Part shown: piece by piece, positions 24,342-32,610 of the stretch | Numbering within the stretch: the stretch's first letter is position 1 | Layout: every line of letters begins with the position of its first letter | DNA from: Dyella japonica A8 | GTDB lineage: Bacteria > Pseudomonadota > Gammaproteobacteria > Xanthomonadales > Rhodanobacteraceae | Reading direction: 5' to 3' | Length of the DNA: 64,000 nt | Assembly (NCBI RefSeq): GCF_000725385.1 | Contig: NZ_CP008884.1 | Span: forward strand, 1,612,001 to 1,676,000 | Program-made: the position numbers and the translations under genes | The notes under the pieces: model-generated | Databases searched by the model: none | Told to the model about the DNA's origin: nothing | Seen by the model: only the letters and a program-made list of their open reading frames with translations

Positions 24342-25748
24342 TCAGTCGATACCCAGCTTCTTCAACTTATACCGCAGCGCCCGGAACGTAATCCCCAGCT
24401 TCTTCGCCGCCGCGGTCTTGTTGTAACGCGACTCCTCCAGCGCCTTGATGATCGCCGTGCGTTCAAGGTTGCTGATGTAGTCGTCAAGGCCGCCATTGGC
24501 CGTGGCCGAGGCGGGCTGGGCAGGCTCAGCGGCTGGCATGCTTGCCGTGGCGGGCGTGGCTGCAGCGGCTTCAGCGTGGGCGCGCGGCGCGCGTTGCGGC
24601 AGCATCAGGTCGCTGACGTCGATCTGGTCGCCATCGCACATCGCCATCGCGCGCTCGAGGATGTTCTCCAGCTCGCGCACGTTGCCGGGGAAGTCGTAGC
24701 TCTCCAGCGCCTGCTGGGCGGCGGGCAGCAGGTGGCCGGGTGTGCCGCCGCTCTTGGTGGCGAGCTGGCGCAGCACGAAGTTGGCGAGCAGCGGCACGTC
24801 GCCGCGGCGCTCGCGCAGCGGCGGCACGCGCAGTTCGATGACGTTGATGCGGTAGAACAGGTCCTGGCGGAACTGGCCCTGTTCGACCAGCGCGGCAAGG
24901 TTTTTGTGCGTGGCCGAGAGGATGCGCACGTCCACTGGCACTTCCTCGCGCGCGCCGATCGGGCGCACGGCCTTTTCCTGGATCGCGCGCAGCAGCTTTA
25001 CCTGCATGTGCAGCGGCAGTTCGGCCACTTCGTCGAGGAACAGCGTGCCGCCGTGGGCGGCCTGGAACAGGCCTTCCTTGTCGCCCACCGCGCCGGTGAA
25101 GCTGCCCTTGCGGTGGCCGAAGAACTCGCTTTCCATCAGCTCGGAGGGAATGGCGCCGCAGTTCACCGGTACGAACGGGCCGGTGGCGCGGGGGCCTTGT
25201 TCGTGGATGAGGCGGGCGACCAGCTCCTTGCCCACGCCGGACTCGCCGGCGATATACACCGGGGCCTGGTTGCGGGCGAGCTTGCCGATGGTGCCGCGCA
25301 CCTGCTGCATGACGGGCGATTCGCCGATCAGCCGCTCGTTGCCATCGGGCTTGGCCGCGGCGTGGCCGCTGCGCTTTTCCTCGGCCAGGCGCAGGGCGGT
25401 GCGCACCAGGCGGCGCAACATCTGGATGTCGACCGGCTTGGAGACGAAATCGAAGGCGCCGGCCTTGAGCGCGCTCACCGCGGCATCGACGTTGCCGTAC
25501 GCCGTGATCATGGCGACCGGCGTGTCCGGATGTTCGGCGGCGATCAGCTCCACCACCTCATGCCCCGTGCCGTCAGGCAGGCGCATGTCGGTGAAGCAAA
25601 GGTCGTAATGGCGTTCGGCGAGGGCGCGACGGGCTTCCGTCACGGTACCCACCGCATCGACCAGCAAATCCATGCGACCGAGGGTAATGGTCAGGAGTTC
25701 GCGAATATCGCGTTCGTCATCGATGACCAGAACGGTCTGTTGGCTCAT
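24342..25748 (-). CDS. pilR: Type IV pilus two-component response regulator PilR (sigma-54 activator)
   Basis: A 468-residue NtrC-family regulator. A receiver domain (1-120, phosphoacceptor in DLCFTDMRLPDGTG) precedes a sigma-54 AAA+ domain (about 140-380; Walker A GESGVGKE, GSFTGA in place of the usual GAFTGA, Walker B GGTLFLDE). An alanine/proline linker leads to a Fis-type HTH (RYNKTAAAKKLGITFRALRY, about 440-460). This C-terminus is characteristic of PilR, which activates pilA transcription with RpoN. Its partner pilS is on the same strand but 11.6 kb upstream, separated by the alpha-glucoside locus. Only 79 bases separate pilR from the esterase gene, so read-through from that operon is possible. 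Confidence 0.9.
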   Translation of the reverse strand: MSQQTVLVIDDERDIRELLTITLGRMDLLVDAVGTVTEARRALAERHYDLCFTDMRLPDGTGHEVVELIAAEHPDTPVAMITAYGNVDAAVSALKAGAFDFVSKPVDIQMLRRLVRTALRLAEEKRSGHAAAKPDGNERLIGESPVMQQVRGTIGKLARNQAPVYIAGESGVGKELVARLIHEQGPRATGPFVPVNCGAIPSELMESEFFGHRKGSFTGAVGDKEGLFQAAHGGTLFLDEVAELPLHMQVKLLRAIQEKAVRPIGAREEVPVDVRILSATHKNLAALVEQGQFRQDLFYRINVIELRVPPLRERRGDVPLLANFVLRQLATKSGGTPGHLLPAAQQALESYDFPGNVRELENILERAMAMCDGDQIDVSDLMLPQRAPRAHAEAAAATPATASMPAAEPAQPASATANGGLDDYISNLERTAIIKALEESRYNKTAAAKKLGITFRALRYKLKKLGID

Positions 25749-25827
25749 GTCGTCAGTATTGCGCTGTGGACGGGGCTAGGATAACCGGCACCCCGCCAGT
25801 GGGCAAAGTCTGACGCCGGAGCGGCGA

Positions 25828-26895
25828 CTACGGGTGGGCCAGGTGATGGTCGAAGAATCTCACGATAGTCTCGTAGGCCGCCCTGGATTCCGGCATCTCG
25901 GGGTCGGAGAAAAACGAGTGCCACATGCCTTCCCAGACGTGCAGTTCGGTGCTCACGCCGGCCTGGCTGAGCAGGTTCTCGCTGTGGATGACTGAGCTCA
26001 TGGCCATGTCGCGCGTGCCGGTGATCAGCAGGGTGGGCGGGAACCTGGCCAGCAAGCCCGGGGAAAGCCCGGGGGACACCATCGGGTCGGTTGCGCGGGC
26101 GCCCTTGAAGTAGGGCAGGTCGGCGAGGGCCAGGGGATGGTCCGGCACGGGCGCGCCGTTGAGCAGCGGGGCCATGTAGGCCGAATCGCCGGACATGTCC
26201 ACCAGCGAGCCGCAGAAGGTGCCGATGGCGCCGGGCACGGGCAATTGGTGGTCGATCAACCGCGCCACCGCCTCGCCGGTAAGCACGCCGCCGGCCGAGC
26301 AGCCATAGATGCCAATGCTGCCGGGTGAGTATTGCTTGAGCAGTTGGCGATACACCGCCTCTACGTCTTCGCTGGCGGCGGGAAACACGTGTTCGGGCCC
26401 TTGCCGGTAGTCGACGCTGATGACCTTGATGCGGCCCAGGCTGGCGATGGGGATGGATTCCACCAGGCCGCCGCTGTGCGCGCCCCACAGGAACGCGCCG
26501 CCGTGAAGGTTGATCAGCACGCGCTTCTGGTTGGCAGGTGCGATGCCTTGCGCGGGCTCGACCACGTCGGTCACCACGCCGGCGATGGTTTCGCGGTGTG
26601 TCTTCACCGGATAGATCGCCATCATGCGACGAGCGCGATCGGTGTTCATGCGGTCGTAGAAGGCGCGGCTCTGCTCGATGGGCGCGGTGATCGGCGGCGC
26701 CTTGCTGCCGGCGGCGAGCATCTTCGGGAAGAAGGCGCGCGCCTCCGGCGACGCCATCGACGAGTACGGCAGGGTGATGCCTGCGCCATGGATGCTGCCG
26801 TCGGCATGCACCGTGGGCTTGCCCTCCTGCGCATGCAAGGGGCCACACAGCAGGGCCGCCGCCAGCGCGACACGGAGGAGTGGGCGTGCGCTCAT
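25828..26895 (-). CDS. Secreted alpha/beta hydrolase (HSL-type esterase)
   Basis: A 355-residue protein with a signal peptide (MSARPLLRVALAAALLCGPLHA). Catalytic motifs are an oxyanion-hole HGGAF (about 130), nucleophile elbow GCSAGG (serine about 200), an aspartate in ITGTRDM (about 294) and a histidine in GMWHSFF (about 325). It overlaps the trehalase stop by 4 bases (ATGA) and is the last gene of the alpha-glucoside operon. A role in removing acyl groups from the sugar substrate is possible, but the true substrate is unknown. Confidence 0.85.
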   Translation of the reverse strand: MSARPLLRVALAAALLCGPLHAQEGKPTVHADGSIHGAGITLPYSSMASPEARAFFPKMLAAGSKAPPITAPIEQSRAFYDRMNTDRARRMMAIYPVKTHRETIAGVVTDVVEPAQGIAPANQKRVLINLHGGAFLWGAHSGGLVESIPIASLGRIKVISVDYRQGPEHVFPAASEDVEAVYRQLLKQYSPGSIGIYGCSAGGVLTGEAVARLIDHQLPVPGAIGTFCGSLVDMSGDSAYMAPLLNGAPVPDHPLALADLPYFKGARATDPMVSPGLSPGLLARFPPTLLITGTRDMAMSSVIHSENLLSQAGVSTELHVWEGMWHSFFSDPEMPESRAAYETIVRFFDHHLAHP

Positions 26896-28580
26896 GGCGT
26901 CGTCACCTTCCTGGCGGCCGGGCTGGGCTGCGTCGCGGACGCATCCAGGATCTGGTGCAGCTTCAGGTAGACACCGTTGGTCCAGCCAAAGCCCACCACG
27001 TTTTCGCTGTATCCCGCGCTCACCTTCACGTCGGCGTTGCCGAGCGCCATGTTGTATTTCTCGCGGATGGTGCCGTCATCAGCCAGGCCCTGGTCCACGG
27101 TGGTGGCGAACTTGGCGGCGATGCGGCGCGCGTCGTCGTGGAAGCCGTAGTCATCGAGGCCCTTCACCGCCAGCCAATTGGTTGGCGCCCAGCCGAACGG
27201 GTCGCCCCACTGCACGCTCATCGGCCGGTTGTCCATGCTCAGGCCGCCCTTGCGCTCGAACACGCCGAGCTTGCCGCGCACCACCGCCGCCTGCTGTGGT
27301 GAGGCCGCGCCGGCCCACAACGGGTAGTACGTGGTGACATAGGGATACGGCGACGGCTTGCCGGCTACGAAGTCGTAGTCGCGGTACATGCCGTCCTGTG
27401 CGTTCCACAGGTACTTGTCCATCGCAGCCTTGCGCGCGTCCGCTGCCTTGGCCCAGCGTTCGGCGTCGCCGGCTTTGCCCAGCTGCAGGGCAAGGTCGTG
27501 CAGGTCGCGCTCGTAGCGGTAGAGCAGGCTGTTGAGGCTGGCGTCGGCGTAGTGGTGCGTGGAGCCGCCGAAGGGGCCGAAGTGCGAATTGGTGTCAAAG
27601 CCCGATTCGCGCATGGCGCGGTCGCCGTGGAAGTAGGCGGCGGTGAGCCGGTAACCATCCACCCACGCGCCCTCGCATACCTTCGATGCGCGCACGTCGC
27701 AGCTGGTGTCCTTCAGTCGCGCGGCCTCCGCGTCGTCCGGGTGCTGCGGGGCCTTGAGGAGATAACCGGGATCGTCCTTCGGATGCGCGATCAGCCAGCG
27801 CATCACGCCCTTGTAGAACTCGCTGTCCTTGGCCTCGAGCACCGGCCCGCTGCCCAGGTCGTAGTAACGCGCCAGTCCCGTGTCGCCGGCGCGATGTTCG
27901 GGGCGCGTCCAGATCTCGTAGTTGCGCACGGCCAGCGGATACGCCCTGGCCAGCCATTCGCGCCGTGCATCGGCGCTGGGGAAGCTGGCGGGGTCGTCCA
28001 GCAGCGCCGTCATCATCGCGGTGAGGAAGGGCGGTTGCGAGCGGCTGAGGTAGTATGTGCGGTTGGCATTGAGCACGCCGCCGTAGTGCGCCACCTCGAA
28101 CAGCGCGTTGTCGACCATGTCTTTCGCCAGGTCCAGCTTGTGATCGGCAACCAGCCCCAGCAGGATGAAATAGCTGTCCCAACCGTACATCTCGTTGAAG
28201 AAGCCACCTGGCACCACATAGGGGCGCGGCAGGTACAGCAGTCCTTGTTGGGGCAACTGGGTAGCGTCGATGTCACCCAGCTGCTCGACCTTGCGCGGCA
28301 GCGGGCGCACGTCGATGCCGCAACGCTTGCCTGTCTGCGCCACGTTGGCCGGCACCGGCATATCCGCGGGAACATAGAGCACCGGATGACCCACCACCTT
28401 GGTGTCGGTGAGCGCCGCGCAGTCGTCCTGCGAGCGGGTAAGCGTGGTCCAGGCCTTGTCGATATAGGCGCGGGTCTTCGCCGGGTCTGGCGTGGCCGCG
28501 AAGACCGTGCCTGCGACCGCACATGTGAGCGCGGCGGTGATCAGACGAAGGCGGACGGGCGGAAGGGCGTGGCGGGTCAT
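26892..28580 (-). CDS. treA: Periplasmic trehalase-family glycosidase (GH37), atypical signatures
   Basis: A 562-residue protein with a signal peptide ending near TVFAATPD. GH37 signature 1 appears as PGGFFNEMYGWDSYF (about 124-138; the usual R after PGG is F). Signature 2 appears as QWGDPFGWAP (about 455-464; the usual QWD is QWG). The aspartate block appears as ESGFDTNS (about 325) and the base region as REKYN. Length and layout fit periplasmic trehalase, which splits trehalose into two glucoses. The two signature changes leave room for a different alpha-glucoside. It lies 79 bases after the MFS gene. Confidence 0.82.
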   Translation of the reverse strand: MTRHALPPVRLRLITAALTCAVAGTVFAATPDPAKTRAYIDKAWTTLTRSQDDCAALTDTKVVGHPVLYVPADMPVPANVAQTGKRCGIDVRPLPRKVEQLGDIDATQLPQQGLLYLPRPYVVPGGFFNEMYGWDSYFILLGLVADHKLDLAKDMVDNALFEVAHYGGVLNANRTYYLSRSQPPFLTAMMTALLDDPASFPSADARREWLARAYPLAVRNYEIWTRPEHRAGDTGLARYYDLGSGPVLEAKDSEFYKGVMRWLIAHPKDDPGYLLKAPQHPDDAEAARLKDTSCDVRASKVCEGAWVDGYRLTAAYFHGDRAMRESGFDTNSHFGPFGGSTHHYADASLNSLLYRYERDLHDLALQLGKAGDAERWAKAADARKAAMDKYLWNAQDGMYRDYDFVAGKPSPYPYVTTYYPLWAGAASPQQAAVVRGKLGVFERKGGLSMDNRPMSVQWGDPFGWAPTNWLAVKGLDDYGFHDDARRIAAKFATTVDQGLADDGTIREKYNMALGNADVKVSAGYSENVVGFGWTNGVYLKLHQILDASATQPSPAARKVTTP

Positions 28581-28659
28581 GTCGGCTCCCGGGTCGTTGC
28601 GTGGTCGTTGAACGTCTATCTCTTCCTGGAATCGGGCGCTGGCTTTGCGCGATGTATCG

Positions 28660-29925
28660 TCACTCCGCCGAAAAGCCGGCGGCCACCGGTTCGGCGATGC
28701 CGGCGCGATCGGTTTCGCGCTTGAAATAGAACAGCGTCACCAGCACCAGGGTCATCGGTACCAGCGAGAAATAGAACGCGTGGATGCCGCCGAAGCTGGA
28801 GAACACGATGGCGGTGATGCGCGAGCCCAGCGTGCCGCCCAGTGCGGAAAAGATCACGATGAGGCCCGTCATCGCCGCGTGCGACGGTTTGGGCAGCGAG
28901 CTGAGCGCCACCGAGTTGATGACCGGATAGATCGGCGCCATCAGCAGGCCGATCAGTGGGATCAGATAGGCCGCCAGTGGCGCGTTCAGCCAGCCCACGC
29001 TGGCGCCCGGGTGCACCTCGCGCGCCAGCGGCAGCACCAGCAGGATCAGGGCGCCCATGCCGACCACGCAGAGATTGAGCAGGACATGCCAGGACATGCG
29101 GCGCAGCAGTTGCCCGGCGGCAATGCGGCCCAGCGCGGTGGCACCGGCGAGGATGCTCGCCATCTGAATGCTCATCGTGTTGGGCAGCTTGAGGATCTCG
29201 TTGTTGAAGGTCGGCAGCCAGGTGCTGAAGCTCTGCTCGATCAACACGTAGAGGAAGGCGGACAGCAGGAACACATACACCAGCGTGCGCATCAGCAGGC
29301 GATACATGTCGCGCATGGCCTGCACCAGCGAATGCGCGGTGCCGCCGTGCGCGGCCGATTCATCCAGCTGCGCGCCCCACAGCAGCGCCAGCGTGCCGAA
29401 GCACAGCACGGCCAGCACCCAGTAAACGTTGAACCACGACGGGTTGGCCGGGTTCGCGTGGTCGATGAACGCGCTGAACAGCCAGCCGCTGGCCAGCACG
29501 CCCAGCATGAACAGGCCTTCGATGGTATTGGTCAGGCGACCATGCTCGGCCTTGTCGTGGGTGAGCAGGCCGATGGAGGAGTAGACGGCCACCTTCGCCA
29601 GCGCGAACGACACGCCGATGCAGGTGAACAGCAGTTCGGTGGTGTGGAAACCCGGGAACAACGGCATCAGCATGCACGCGCAGCCCACGATGCCCAGCGC
29701 CAGCATCATGGCGCGGCGATAGCCCAGTTTCGGCAGGAACGACGCCACCAGGAACGAGGTGATGGCGATCGGCAGGTCCTTGAACAGTTCCAGCAGGCTT
29801 GCCTGCGGCTTGTCGACGCCGAAGGTGTGGATGGATTGCAGGATGACTGTGCCGACGCTGTTCAGCAGTATCGCGAACACCATGTAAATCGACGCCAGCG
29901 CCGCGATCATGCGGTAACGACTCAT
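28660..29925 (-). CDS. MFS transporter of the alpha-glucoside operon
   Basis: A 421-residue protein with 12 predicted transmembrane helices and a central loop. It begins MSRYRMIAALASIYMVFAIL and has LGYRRAMMLAL in the position of the MFS signature loop between helices 2 and 3. The start at 29925 is set by GGGAGG 8 bases upstream. Sugar uptake across the inner membrane is inferred from position between a TonB receptor and a trehalase; the cargo could be the intact disaccharide (for the GH65 phosphorylase) or glucose. Confidence 0.85.
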   Translation of the reverse strand: MSRYRMIAALASIYMVFAILLNSVGTVILQSIHTFGVDKPQASLLELFKDLPIAITSFLVASFLPKLGYRRAMMLALGIVGCACMLMPLFPGFHTTELLFTCIGVSFALAKVAVYSSIGLLTHDKAEHGRLTNTIEGLFMLGVLASGWLFSAFIDHANPANPSWFNVYWVLAVLCFGTLALLWGAQLDESAAHGGTAHSLVQAMRDMYRLLMRTLVYVFLLSAFLYVLIEQSFSTWLPTFNNEILKLPNTMSIQMASILAGATALGRIAAGQLLRRMSWHVLLNLCVVGMGALILLVLPLAREVHPGASVGWLNAPLAAYLIPLIGLLMAPIYPVINSVALSSLPKPSHAAMTGLIVIFSALGGTLGSRITAIVFSSFGGIHAFYFSLVPMTLVLVTLFYFKRETDRAGIAEPVAAGFSAE

Positions 29926-29971
29926 CCCCAACCTCCCTCGCCCCTGCGGTTTGCCCACGTCCCCGCAAAAC

Positions 29972-30007
29972 AGTCCCGGACCGCCGATCCACTGGCGGCC
30001 CGGGACT
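29972..30007 (-). terminator. Intercistronic hairpin between TonB receptor and MFS genes
   Basis: AGTCCCGG-CCGCC arms pair over 14 positions around an 8-base loop. On the minus strand the stem is followed by GTTTTGC, a short U-tract. It may act as a partial terminator or an mRNA-stabilising end for the upstream, highly expressed receptor message. Confidence 0.6.
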
Positions 30008-30024
30008 CGGGGGGAAACACTACA

Positions 30025-32580
30025 TCAGAACTTGTACTTCACCTGGAAATTGACCTCGCGACCTTCCAGCGGACGCGCCAGGATCACGCCATTCGTGCCG
30101 ACGGCCGAACCGAAGATGCGCGAGTTGCTCTCGGTGAGACCCAGCTGGTTGGTCATGTTGGTGCCCTGCACGCGCAGCTCCCAGTTCTGCTGGATGTCCG
30201 CCACCACGCCGAAGTCCAGCGTGTAGTAGGTGCCCAGCTGCTGCAGGCCCGACAGATCCTGCGTATGCGGACCCACGTAGGTGTAGGTGACGAAGGCCAT
30301 GATGTCGCCCCACGAGAACGGGATCTTGTAGCTCGGCGTGAACATGTAGCGGTACTTCGGCTGGCGCTGCAGCTGCACGCCGTCGATGAACGCGCAGCCA
30401 TTGCCGCTGACCTGGTTCACGTACGGGATACAGGCCGAGTAGTGCGAGTAATGGCCGTCCATGTAGTTGGCGACCAGCGACAGCTTCAGGTTGTCGATGG
30501 GCGTGACGGACCCGGTCAGGTTGACGCCCTTCGAGTCGGAGCCGTACAGCAGCGGCTGGCCCACCGGCACGCCTTCGCCATTGGTCGGCTGGTAGGGCAG
30601 GCCGTTGAACTGGCGGTGATAGATGCTGATGTCCGCATACGCGTACTTGGACTGGTACTTGAAGCCGCCTTCGAAGTTCTGGACCTTCTGCAGCGGCGGC
30701 GTGTTGCCGGTGGTGTTGCCACGCAGCGCGTTGTCGAAGTCGCCGAAGTGGGCGCCCTTGTTGGCGCGGAAGTACACCGACATGTTGTCGGCGAGCTCAT
30801 AGTTCACGCCGAACGTCCAGGACGTATGCGTCTTGTTGTAGTTGGTGGTGGCGAAGGTGCCGTTGCATACGGGCACTGCGTTGTCGTAGTCCGTGAGCGG
30901 GTTGCCGTCCAGGTTCTGGTTGGTCAGGTTGCACACGTGCAGCGTGGAGTCCTGGTTCTCGATGCGCGCGGAGGCGTCGATCAGCCAGCGGTCGATGCGC
31001 CACGAGTCGGACAGGTAGAACGCCTTGTTGGTCGAGGTGCCGTGCTCGGTGATGTTGTATGCGCCGTAGTCCAGGAAGCCCTGGTAGTCGGTCAGCTGAT
31101 GCGTCTGGCCGTTCTTCACGTAGCTGACCTGGATCGGCCGCGCGTTCGGCGTGTTGGTCATCAGCATCTGGTTGCCGAGGTTCCACTGGTCGTCGTCGGT
31201 GTAGTGCGCCAGGTACACGCCACCGGTCAGCGTGTTGCCGTCGAACAGTTCCTTGCTGACGCGGAAGTCGTTGTTGATGTTCTTCAGGTGCTTGTGGATG
31301 AACCACCAGCCCTGATGGATCACGCTCTGGTTCGGGTCGACCGCGCCGCCGCCGTTGACGTAGGTGGCCGTGGCGGAGCCGGCCGGCAGCTTGAAGCCGC
31401 CGAAATCGGTGCCGAGGTTGTACAGCTCGTCGTTGAGCGAGGCCGGGTTGGTGCCGGAGAACAGCGCGTTGGTATCGACGTTGCCGCCGTCGATCAGGAA
31501 CTTGTCCGACAGGTTCCAGCCGTCGCCCAGGTCGTAGTCGAAGTTCATGCCGAAGAAGCTGAACTTCGCACCGCGGCCGTTGGCCAGGTTGGCGCTGGTG
31601 CCGCCACCCGGATAGCCCGGCAGGTTCACGTGCTGGATGTATTTGCTGTAGTACGTGTCGGTCAGCGGGTCGAAGCCCGGATAGGCGCTGAAGTTGTCCG
31701 AGCCATGCTGGATCAGCGGAATCGGCGTGATGAACTGGTTGCGGTCATTGAGCTGGCGCGCGTAGAACACCAGCGAGCCGTTGTCCATGTCGTGCGACAG
31801 CGTGGCGGTGAACTGGCCACCCTTGTCGGCCGGGTAGCCGGGGCTGCGCACGCCGTCCGAATCGCGGTAGAAGCCGCCGATGCTGCCGTACCACTTGTCG
31901 GCGATCTTGAAGCCGAGGAAGCCGTCGTAGCGCCACAGGCCTTCGTTGCCGTAGGTGACGCCGAAGCTGCCGCTGGGCACGTCGGTACCCTGCTTGAGGA
32001 TGAAGTTGGCGGTGGCGCCCATCTGGCCGTCACCGTACACCACCGACGGGCCGCCCTGCAGGATTTCCGCGCGCTCGACCGTGTCGTCCAGGCGGAAGAT
32101 CGAGGTGGTTTCAAAGAAGGACAGGGTGGGCATGCCGTACAGCGGCGAACCCATCATCTGCGTGGTGAAGAACGGTGCATCGCCGCCGCCCGGGAAACCG
32201 GGGATCTCGATATTGGCACCCGTCTGGCCACCGGTGGATTCCGGCCAGAGGCCTGGCGAGATCTTCAGCAGGTCGGCCGTGCTCTTGGGGTTGGCTTCCT
32301 TGATCTGCTCGGCATTGGCGCTGACGATGGAGTAGCTGGCGTCGATCTTCTTCAGGCCGCCAGCGGCGGACGTACCCGTGACCACCACCTGGTCGAGCGT
32401 CTTGGCGGACTTCTCTTCGCCCTTCGCCGGTGCCGGGCCGTTGGCCTGCTGGGCGGCCGGCGCGGCTGCCGGTGCCGCGGATGTCTGTGATGCATCCTGC
32501 GCGTGCGCCGCGCCGATCGCCAGCGCGCTGACGATGGCTGCCGCCAACAACTGTCGTGTGATGCCTTGCGTGTTCTTCAT
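30025..32580 (-). CDS. TonB-dependent outer-membrane receptor (sugar type)
   Basis: An 851-residue protein. A signal peptide (MKNTQGITRQLLAAAIVSALAIGAAHA) is followed by an A/P/Q-rich stretch, a TonB box region (TLDQVVVTGTS, about 62-72), a plug domain (about 75-200, with ILQGGPSVVYGDGQMGATAN) and a 22-strand-type barrel ending in the aromatic VKYKF. The start at 32580 is fixed by GGGGAGG upstream and by the signal peptide. It lies 30 bases after the GH65 fusion gene and presumably imports an alpha-linked glucoside across the outer membrane. Confidence 0.92.
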   Translation of the reverse strand: MKNTQGITRQLLAAAIVSALAIGAAHAQDASQTSAAPAAAPAAQQANGPAPAKGEEKSAKTLDQVVVTGTSAAGGLKKIDASYSIVSANAEQIKEANPKSTADLLKISPGLWPESTGGQTGANIEIPGFPGGGDAPFFTTQMMGSPLYGMPTLSFFETTSIFRLDDTVERAEILQGGPSVVYGDGQMGATANFILKQGTDVPSGSFGVTYGNEGLWRYDGFLGFKIADKWYGSIGGFYRDSDGVRSPGYPADKGGQFTATLSHDMDNGSLVFYARQLNDRNQFITPIPLIQHGSDNFSAYPGFDPLTDTYYSKYIQHVNLPGYPGGGTSANLANGRGAKFSFFGMNFDYDLGDGWNLSDKFLIDGGNVDTNALFSGTNPASLNDELYNLGTDFGGFKLPAGSATATYVNGGGAVDPNQSVIHQGWWFIHKHLKNINNDFRVSKELFDGNTLTGGVYLAHYTDDDQWNLGNQMLMTNTPNARPIQVSYVKNGQTHQLTDYQGFLDYGAYNITEHGTSTNKAFYLSDSWRIDRWLIDASARIENQDSTLHVCNLTNQNLDGNPLTDYDNAVPVCNGTFATTNYNKTHTSWTFGVNYELADNMSVYFRANKGAHFGDFDNALRGNTTGNTPPLQKVQNFEGGFKYQSKYAYADISIYHRQFNGLPYQPTNGEGVPVGQPLLYGSDSKGVNLTGSVTPIDNLKLSLVANYMDGHYSHYSACIPYVNQVSGNGCAFIDGVQLQRQPKYRYMFTPSYKIPFSWGDIMAFVTYTYVGPHTQDLSGLQQLGTYYTLDFGVVADIQQNWELRVQGTNMTNQLGLTESNSRIFGSAVGTNGVILARPLEGREVNFQVKYKF

Positions 32581-32610
32581 GCCGAGCCTCCCCGCCCGAA
32601 TGTGGGCCAC

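Noticed and set aside
23816..24391. Small open frame over element copy A containing FFGLLFFWASKRKVTRP, with a similar one at 55191-55472
   Set aside because: The peptide similarity follows from nucleotide identity of the repeat. In copy C the frame carries several non-conservative changes while the hairpins are kept, so coding is unlikely.
28645..32490. A 1281-codon plus-strand frame opposite the MFS and TonB receptor genes
   Set aside because: Same reason: a compositional shadow, with V/Q/H/R-rich content and no motif, while the minus strand encodes clear families with signal peptides and ribosome-binding sites.
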